Origin: an uncultured Lachnospiraceae bacterium
Lineage (GTDB): Bacteria > Bacillota > Clostridia > Lachnospirales > Lachnospiraceae
Assembly (NCBI GenBank): GCA_910577645.1
Contig: CAJTOL010000046.1
Coordinates: 1 to 10,299 of the forward strand
Length of the DNA stretch: 10,299 nucleotides
Direction of reading: 5' to 3'
The notes below the pieces were generated by a model. The model was not told where the DNA came from, did not search any database, and worked only from the letters and a program-made list of their open reading frames with translations. This document shows, piece after piece, positions 5,356-10,299 of this stretch (positions are counted from its first letter, which is position 1; each line of letters opens with the position of its first letter). The position numbers and the translations under genes were made by a program.

Positions 5356-5883
5356 ATGAAAATCCACAATGAAGAAAACACAGCAGCAAGCCAGGAGGAG
5401 CTTACCGCCCAGTCCCACAGCATCCTGGAAGGCATCATTGCCGCCGCCCGGAACATGGCGGAGGAGACCCAGGAAATCCAGGTATCCAGAAACGGGGTAA
5501 AGTATTTTAACCTGGTTATCCGGCCGGTATCCGAGAAAAAGAGCAAGGACTTGAGGCAGAAATGTACCAGTTATAAGAAAAACCGTACCTATGGGGTGAA
5601 AATGCCGGAAGACACGGACATGACAAAATTCCGTTCCATGTTAATTTACGAGGCGACAGTCAATAAGACGGAGACCTGGGATAACAAGGAACTGTGGAAG
5701 GCCCTGGAGAGCCAGTACCCGGTTGTAACCGGCTGGGAAACCATTGACCAGGTATTGCTGGCGGGAGAAAAAGAGAGGATCGTAGACGCCATCAGCGCTC
5801 TTTCCGGTTATCGGGACGAGGACGAAGAAGCATTGGAGGATACCGTAAAAAACTCATCCGGGCCGGATGTAAAGAATTCGTGA
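5356..5883 (+). CDS. Tail assembly chaperone, short form (XkdN/gpG-like)
   Basis: 175 residues, acidic and helical, with AGGAGGAC before the ATG. The place between tube and tape measure genes is that of the tail chaperone in nearly all long-tailed and contractile phages; the family resembles PBSX XkdN. Chaperones of this kind coat the tape measure protein and recruit tube subunits. The core region VSRNGVKYFNLVIRPVSEKKSKDLRQKC is the strand/helix part that usually carries family similarity, and KFRSMLIYEATVNKTETWDNKELWKALE follows. The short form ends with a low-complexity tail NSSGPDVKNS. Codons GTA-AAA-AAC near the end contain a -1 slip site, so a second, longer product is expected. Confidence 0.85.
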   Translation: MKIHNEENTAASQEELTAQSHSILEGIIAAARNMAEETQEIQVSRNGVKYFNLVIRPVSEKKSKDLRQKCTSYKKNRTYGVKMPEDTDMTKFRSMLIYEATVNKTETWDNKELWKALESQYPVVTGWETIDQVLLAGEKERIVDAISALSGYRDEDEEALEDTVKNSSGPDVKNS

Positions 5884-6026
5884 TCCGGCATCGGGCAATC
5901 CAGGATTTAAAACTATTGCCAAGCCAGTTTGAGGCCCTTTCCTGCGTGGACAGGGCCTTTCTGTCAGCATCTATTATTGTAGAAAACAACCTGGACGGAG
6001 AAAACCAGGAACAGGGAGGTGAGTAA
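5356..6026 (+). CDS. Tail assembly chaperone, -1 frameshift product (G-T type)
   Basis: A slip of one base back at A AAA AAC (5847-5853) leaves the short-form frame at residue 166 and continues as LIRAGCKEFVIRH...ENNLDGENQEQGGE to TAA 6024-6026, about 223 residues in all. The -1 frame is open for 57 codons, reads as normal protein (AIQDLKLLPSQFEALSCVDRAFLSASIIVENN), and stops 2 bp before the tape measure start. That is the arrangement of the gpG/gpGT pair in lambda and of its equivalents in most Firmicute phages, where the rare longer form binds the tail tube through its T domain. The extension has no start or ribosome site of its own. The shift itself is inferred from sequence. Confidence 0.8.
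5847..5853 (+). promoter_or_regulatory. Programmed -1 frameshift slippery heptamer A AAA AAC
   Basis: This is a canonical X-XXY-YYZ heptamer in the zero frame GTA-AAA-AAC. A small hairpin, CATCC (5855-5859) with GGATG (5865-5869), starts one base after it, which is closer than the usual 5-8 base spacer. A further ATCCGG (5882-5887) could pair with CCGGAT (5863-5868) in an alternative fold. Confidence 0.8.
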
Positions 6027-6028
6027 GA

Positions 6029-9000
6029 GTGGCAAAGACAATAACCATTGATATTTCCGTTTTTGACGGAATGGAAAAGTCTGCCCGGAAATTAAAGAAG
6101 GGTCTGGATATGGCAGACAATGCCAGCAAACAGGTGAAGCGGGCGTTAAAGGAACTGAACCGTGAGCGAATCGAAATTTTAATGGAAGCCCGGGATCATC
6201 TTTCTCCTGTTCTTCAAAAGACCCAAAGCAGCTTAAAGGAATTAACCGGAAAAACCTGGAATGTCACGTTAAAGGCAACAGATTATGTAACACGGCCTGT
6301 CAGGGGAATTTTAAGTCTTCTGTCATCTGTCCGCAATATGACCTTTGGACTGGAAGGGGCTTTTGGAGCCATGGCAGCTCCTGCAAATATTGCCGGAGAC
6401 TATGAACAAAGCGAAAGCCCTAAGCTGTCCCTTACCCTTGGCTTTGACCTGGAAAATACAGAATCCAAAAGTATAAAAGGCTTCCTTGGCACTGTTTCTG
6501 ACAAGTTCCGAAATACACTTATAGAAAAGTGGGAGACAGGCCTTTGGGAAGGATTAAAACCGGGGCTGGAAAAAGTTACCGGTTGGCTGGATGACAACGA
6601 AGATAAGATCCTGGGGTGGCTGGATCGCCTGCAGGAGATGGGTGCAGAGCTTGGCAGCTTCATTAGCAGACAGATAGAAGGTATTCAAAAAGCGGCGGAA
6701 AAGCTAATGGAAGATCCGGTTTGGAAAAGCGCGGACTTTTTCGGAAAAATAGAAATTGCCTGGGATCGCTTAATCGGGGAACCATTTTCTCAGTGGTGGA
6801 ACTCACAGGGAAAAGAGCAGATAACACAAGCGGCCGGAGAACTTGGCGACTTTTTAGGCACAGGATTTAACCAGGGGATTCTGGCAATCCTTGGAGTCGT
6901 TAACAACGGCGCGGCGGAAGAAGGATTGTCTGTGGGAAAAAGCTTTGTGGATGGATTTTTAGGAGGCTTTGAGGGACAGAAAATCAGCGCCGCATTACAA
7001 GAGGCAATATCCAGAGTATTTGAAAGTTCCTTTTTCGGAGGCGGAACATCCATTCTTTCTACCGCGCTGGTGGGGATGGCTGGCCTAAAAGGTTTGGAAG
7101 CGGGAACGGCAATGGGAAAAGGGGTAATGAATATCTTTTCTGCAATAAAGTCCATATGGAAGCTGTTTCAGCCATCCTCTGGCGCAGCTGCATCATCCGG
7201 AGCAGCCCAAGCAGCGGCAGCAGCGGGAACTGCTTCCGGGGCTGCAGCCGGGACAGGGATTTCCCTTTCTATGATGGCGAGTATTGCCGGGGGAGTGCTG
7301 GGCCTTATGGGACTTGGCTCGGCGGTGAGAGACATTCACGCATCCAGAAGGACCGCCATAGCAGAGAATCGGGATAGGAGGATGAAAACCGGGCTTGCAA
7401 AAGGCGGATTGGTTGCTGCAGGCGCAGGTATAGGAACTCTAATCGCGCCTGGAGCAGGCACATTCGTGGGCGCCGGAATCGGAGGACTCGCGGCTCTTTG
7501 GGGCGGGGATCTCCTGTCAGATATGTTTCGATCAGATAAGGAGAAGGCATTAGACGCCCTGACAGAGCTGGGGGATGATCTGGAGCAGGCGGTAGAAAAC
7601 TATAACGAAACGGTCTCTAAAGTAGATGTGGCGAAGGAGCTGTTAGGGGAGTATGAGGAGTTAAAAAGAGGCTTGAATGACGGAGAATTTGACGGGACAA
7701 AGGCAGAGAAAGCCCAGGAACGGATGAAGCAGATTTTGCAGGATTTGCAGAACATGTTTCCGACCATGGTTAGTCAGTATAATATTTTAAACGGGTTGAG
7801 CGATGACAGGATTAAAAAGATTGGAGAGGAACTTTATTATATAGAAAAAAAGTCTCGGCGGGAACTGGAGCAGGAGAAGCGCCATTTGAAGGAAGGGGTG
7901 CAGGAGGTAAAGCAGAATCTTCCGGAGATTATGGCGGATTATCAGAGTAAAGAGGAACGTTTGGAGGCATTACAGCCGGAGTGGGATAAGTCGCAAGATT
8001 ATATTTCCCAAATGGGAGATCTTATTTCACAGTATCGGTTTGCACCTGTTGGTAGTGAGGAAGAAAGAAGATTGGTTAAAGAGGCTAATGCACTTCATGA
8101 ATCTTTAGGGTATAAACCTGTTGATGCAATAAATATGAAGAAGTTTGAATTTGAACTAGAGAACCATATTAGGAGAAGAGATACAATAGAAAAGGAAATG
8201 GACGAACTTTGTGACGCTCTAAATGACTATGATGCCAAACTTAAAGAATACTACGATTCCTCTGTACAGATAAAAGAACTAGATGCTGGTATCAATCTGG
8301 ATGAAGAACAAAGAAAATTAGAACTCTTTCAGTCTGCCCATGAAAATTTAAAATTAACAGGTGAACTGGCTCCGGGGATGGCTGGGGTGGTGGAAAAGTT
8401 TCTTCCTGGCTTTTCGGAAGCAGAAGAGGACTGGGAAAAGATGAAAATACTGGCAGACGGAATATCCGAGATCCAGGAGAATGTACATCCGGTTCTGGAA
8501 GCCATAGGCCAACTTAACCAGGAGCTGACTATTTTGCCGGAGGATGTAAAAATTAATATCAACTGGGACTTTACTGGTCCGTCACTTTCGGAAACCATGC
8601 CGAAAATGAAAATGCATTATACATCCAAAAGACCTGAGTTTGGTAAAGAACCTGGCAAGCGGGCGCTGGGGGGATTTACTTCCGGGCCGGAATTATCCTG
8701 GATCGGGGAGGATGGGCCGGAGGCAGTGATTCCCCTGTCAGGGAAATACCGGAGGCGGGGGCTTGAATTATACCAGAAGGCGGGCCGCTATCTTGGATTA
8801 GGTTTCCATAGGGACGGCACCATTTATAATGAGGCAGAATCTCCGGCTCCGGTAATTTTTCCCGGACAGGCAGACGCAGGAAAGGAAAACAGAACCACCC
8901 AAGTACAATTGTCCTTTAACCCACAAAACATCATTCAGGTAAATGGGACAGATTCACAGGAAGAAATGGAAACAAAAGTCCGGCAAAGCTTGTCCGGTAT

Positions 9001-9079
9001 GTTAGATGAGATGGCGGCTGATATAGCCAGAATGGTACTCAGGGCTAATGGGAATATTCCAGGAGGTGAGATAGCATGA
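6029..9079 (+). CDS. Tape measure protein
   Basis: 1016 residues; the GTG start follows GGGAGGTGAG. It sets tail length and is threaded in the tube, and its length would predict a tail roughly 0.15 um long at 1.5 Angstrom per residue. The N-terminus is helical, with two EILMEARDHLSPV / VTLKATDYVTRPV strand motifs typical of Firmicute tape measures. An Ala-rich linker (383-411) is followed by two hydrophobic segments: about 411-430 (GISLSMMASIAGGVLGLMGLG) and 459-497, Gly/Ala-rich and likely membrane-active. Residues about 515-800 are charged coiled coil. The C-terminus carries GGFTSGPELSWIGEDGPEAVIPLSG (near 878-905), the conserved tape measure end. Bases about 8000-8345 (residues 658-772) are much richer in A+T than their flanks, suggesting a swapped segment. 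No peptidase or lysozyme domain is visible. It overlaps the next gene by ATGA. Confidence 0.92.
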   Translation: MAKTITIDISVFDGMEKSARKLKKGLDMADNASKQVKRALKELNRERIEILMEARDHLSPVLQKTQSSLKELTGKTWNVTLKATDYVTRPVRGILSLLSSVRNMTFGLEGAFGAMAAPANIAGDYEQSESPKLSLTLGFDLENTESKSIKGFLGTVSDKFRNTLIEKWETGLWEGLKPGLEKVTGWLDDNEDKILGWLDRLQEMGAELGSFISRQIEGIQKAAEKLMEDPVWKSADFFGKIEIAWDRLIGEPFSQWWNSQGKEQITQAAGELGDFLGTGFNQGILAILGVVNNGAAEEGLSVGKSFVDGFLGGFEGQKISAALQEAISRVFESSFFGGGTSILSTALVGMAGLKGLEAGTAMGKGVMNIFSAIKSIWKLFQPSSGAAASSGAAQAAAAAGTASGAAAGTGISLSMMASIAGGVLGLMGLGSAVRDIHASRRTAIAENRDRRMKTGLAKGGLVAAGAGIGTLIAPGAGTFVGAGIGGLAALWGGDLLSDMFRSDKEKALDALTELGDDLEQAVENYNETVSKVDVAKELLGEYEELKRGLNDGEFDGTKAEKAQERMKQILQDLQNMFPTMVSQYNILNGLSDDRIKKIGEELYYIEKKSRRELEQEKRHLKEGVQEVKQNLPEIMADYQSKEERLEALQPEWDKSQDYISQMGDLISQYRFAPVGSEEERRLVKEANALHESLGYKPVDAINMKKFEFELENHIRRRDTIEKEMDELCDALNDYDAKLKEYYDSSVQIKELDAGINLDEEQRKLELFQSAHENLKLTGELAPGMAGVVEKFLPGFSEAEEDWEKMKILADGISEIQENVHPVLEAIGQLNQELTILPEDVKININWDFTGPSLSETMPKMKMHYTSKRPEFGKEPGKRALGGFTSGPELSWIGEDGPEAVIPLSGKYRRRGLELYQKAGRYLGLGFHRDGTIYNEAESPAPVIFPGQADAGKENRTTQVQLSFNPQNIIQVNGTDSQEEMETKVRQSLSGMLDEMAADIARMVLRANGNIPGGEIA

Positions 9080-9726
9080 TTTATTTAGATACCTTTACCT
9101 TTCCGTCTTTGCCAGAGCGGATTGGAATCAGCGGGGGAACGGTGTATCAGACCTACAGTCTGCTTGCCGGGAGTGCGTCCATACCCAGTGGGAAAGACAT
9201 CAAGTCTGTTAAATGGTCCGGCACATTCTTTGGGAGGAAGAGGCGCAGGACTGTATTGGTTCAGCAATGGGAAGAACCGGCGGAATGTATTGGCTTTTTA
9301 GAGGATGCCATGAAAAATGGGAAAACCTTAAATCTGATTGTAGATGAAGCACCCATTAATCTGGACGTAACCATCTCCAGGTTAAGCTATGAGGCAGTAG
9401 GGGCCTTTGGTGACATTGAGTACACAATAGAACTGGAGGAAGCATCTGCATTAAAGGTTTATACAGTTTCTGAAAAAAACATCCAACCCTTGGCAAAAAC
9501 AGTGGAAACCCGCCCGGAAACACCTGCCAGTCAGGCATACACAGTAGTTTCCGGGGACAACCTGTGGAAAATCGCCAGAAGGTTTTATGGCGGAAGTGGA
9601 AGCGGCTGGAAGAAGATATATGACGCAAACGTAGCAGTCATTGAAGAGACAGCAAGAAAATACGGAAAGCCATCATCTGATAACGGCCATTGGATTTATC
9701 CAGGCTGTATATTAACCATACCATAG
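9076..9726 (+). CDS. LysM-domain tail protein (XkdP-like, baseplate hub side)
   Basis: 216 residues in two parts. The N-terminal part (about 1-130) is a beta-rich phage domain with FTFPSLPERIGISGG and SVKWSGTFFGR, resembling PBSX XkdP and similar baseplate proteins. The C-terminal part (about 155-216) is a LysM peptidoglycan-binding domain: YTVVSGDNLWKIARRFYGGSGSGWKKIYDAN...IYPGCILTIP, with the usual W-K-I-A helix and final strand. In contractile tails it sits near the tube tip and binds the central spike complex or the cell wall. The ATGA overlap with the tape measure gene shows translational coupling. The stop is TAG. The gene that should follow (XkdQ-like hub, then gp25 and baseplate genes) is not present. 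Confidence 0.9.
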   Translation: MIYLDTFTFPSLPERIGISGGTVYQTYSLLAGSASIPSGKDIKSVKWSGTFFGRKRRRTVLVQQWEEPAECIGFLEDAMKNGKTLNLIVDEAPINLDVTISRLSYEAVGAFGDIEYTIELEEASALKVYTVSEKNIQPLAKTVETRPETPASQAYTVVSGDNLWKIARRFYGGSGSGWKKIYDANVAVIEETARKYGKPSSDNGHWIYPGCILTIP

Positions 9727-9952
9727 GATTTAGGAAGGAAGTGGCAAGTGGATATAGGAAAATTTATAAACTGCCTGATTTTGCTGGAGGAAGCTACGAG
9801 ATAAGAGGCAAAAGAAAGTAACAGGGTAAGGACTACAAAGACAGTAGAGGGGAAAGTCCACCCATATCATCTACCATAAAAGCCCACTGCCAGGCACATG
9901 AAGATTTACTGTGATAGAAGCAGATGTTTTGGGTGGATATAGGGACATTTGA
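9727..9952. other. Junction without an intact gene
   Basis: No intact gene is visible on either strand. A GTG at 9748 stands 7-8 bases after GGAAGGAAG and gives VDIGKFINCLILLEEATR and then TAA at 9802-9804. The same frame then runs EAKESNRVRTTKTVEGKVHPYHLP to a second TAA, which reads like a broken gene. GTG 9741 in another frame gives a 26-residue ORF to 9821. An imperfect direct repeat, AGTCCACCCATAT (9855-9867) and AGTCCCACCCATAT (9955-9968), lies about 100 bp apart. Confidence 0.4.
9748..9804 (+). pseudogene. Start of a broken gene after the LysM gene
   Basis: VDIGKFINCLILLEEATR with a reasonable ribosome site at 9733-9741, stopped by TAA 9802-9804; the frame stays protein-like for about 24 more codons. 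This may be the remains of the next operon gene. It does not resemble the XkdQ-type hub protein expected here, so it may come from other DNA. It is short enough to be chance. Confidence 0.25.
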
Positions 9953-9964
9953 CTAGTCCCACCC
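9931..9964 (-). terminator. Bulged hairpin over the stop codon of the opposite-strand gene
   Basis: GGGAC (9942-9946) pairs with GTCCC (9956-9960), extended by GGGT (9931-9934) with ACCC (9961-9964) across a bulge. The minus-strand stop lies in the loop. On the minus strand it is followed by AAAACATC, not a T-run, so a true terminator is doubtful; it may limit read-through in either direction. Confidence 0.25.
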
Positions 9965-10299
9965 ATATTTTGTGCAGTATTGATCCATAACAGTTATCGA
10001 ATAACCTTCAAAAGAAGGGGAATCGGCTTCGCTATAGCTCGGATAGACATATAAAGAAACGACAGAGCGAAAAGAAAATTCTGCCTCAGGACATTCTGTG
10101 CTTGGAATATGACTCCCGTCACTGATTAAATAGTACTTATCCCCATAATTACCGTCTGAGAAGCCAGCTTTAACAAAGTCTGATTTTCCAGAGGAAGAGT
10201 TAAGACCATTTTTTAAAGAACAAGAAGAGGTTTGCTGTACACTTATGTAAGCAAGAAGTCCATCCTTATAGCCTATATCCAATCCTAAATCTTCATAAA
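9953..10299 (-). CDS. C-terminal part of an unrecognised protein (start outside window)
   Basis: The frame is open from the window edge (first full codon at 10297) to TAG 9953-9955, giving about 115 residues. A TTG at 10282 is in frame but has no clear ribosome site and the frame runs on upstream, so the gene is partial here. The sequence is rich in Ser, Tyr, Asp and Gly with few charged helices (YYLISDGSHIPSTE, FSFRSVVSLYVYPSYSE), more like a beta-rich secreted or surface protein than an enzyme. It contains three cysteines. I recognise no family. It is transcribed toward the tail operon, so it is not part of that operon and probably marks the end of the phage-derived block. Confidence 0.55.
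   Translation of the reverse strand, partial: YEDLGLDIGYKDGLLAYISVQQTSSCSLKNGLNSSSGKSDFVKAGFSDGNYGDKYYLISDGSHIPSTECPEAEFSFRSVVSLYVYPSYSEADSPSFEGYSITVMDQYCTKYGWD

Noticed and set aside
6790..7155. 121-codon minus-strand ORF inside the tape measure gene.
   Set aside because: It is an antisense shadow rich in Pro and Ser, with no start site.
2034..9959. The 11-mer TTGACTAGTCC occurs at 2034-2044 and 9949-9959, flanking the tail module like attachment sites.
   Set aside because: Flanks share nothing beyond the 11 bases, and about a dozen 11-mer matches are expected by chance in 10 kb.
1..10299. CRISPR arrays, tRNA/rRNA genes, insertion-sequence ends.
   Set aside because: No spaced direct repeats, cloverleaf segments or transposase genes with terminal inverted repeats were seen.

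Overview
The window looks like a low-to-mid GC Firmicute, most likely a Clostridia/Lachnospiraceae gut bacterium. The reasons are strong AGGAGG-type ribosome binding sites, extended -10 promoters, frequent GTG/TTG starts, and a tail gene set of the Bacillus PBSX/Clostridium contractile type. It is an accessory, phage-derived region. Taxon is inferred from style and family resemblance only.

Left part (1-2101): a patchwork. It opens with the C-terminal catalytic half of a tyrosine recombinase, whose last eight residues lie beyond an in-frame TAG. A 20-bp perfect palindrome follows, then the knob-like 3' fragment of a tail-fibre-type protein with no proper start, an aborted small ORF, a compact promoter-to-terminator unit that looks like a small RNA gene, and an AT-rich stand-alone RibD/DHFR-domain reductase. 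A stretch of three consecutive hairpins downstream of a doubled TATAAT forms a candidate structured leader in front of the tail operon.

Middle and right part (2102-9726): one tightly packed plus-strand operon for a contractile tail. The order is a small joining-type protein, a double-domain tail-terminator-like protein, a small 63-aa protein, sheath, tube, a tail assembly chaperone with a clear -1 frameshift site (A AAA AAC) giving a longer G-T type product, a 1016-aa tape measure protein, and an XkdP-like LysM hub protein. The tube polymerises on the tape measure template with help of the two chaperone forms. The sheath assembles around the tube, the terminator caps it, and the LysM protein belongs at the baseplate end.

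No terminase, portal or capsid gene lies between the candidate leader and the tail genes, as expected for a tailocin (diffocin/R-type). But the baseplate, fibre and lysis genes that should follow the LysM gene are also absent. Instead there is a 226-bp junction without an intact gene and then the 3' end of an unrecognised gene on the opposite strand. The locus is therefore either a decayed or rearranged tail module, or one whose distal half lies elsewhere. The amber-truncated recombinase, the ATA in the start position of the first tail gene, and the stranded fibre fragment favour decay or rearrangement.
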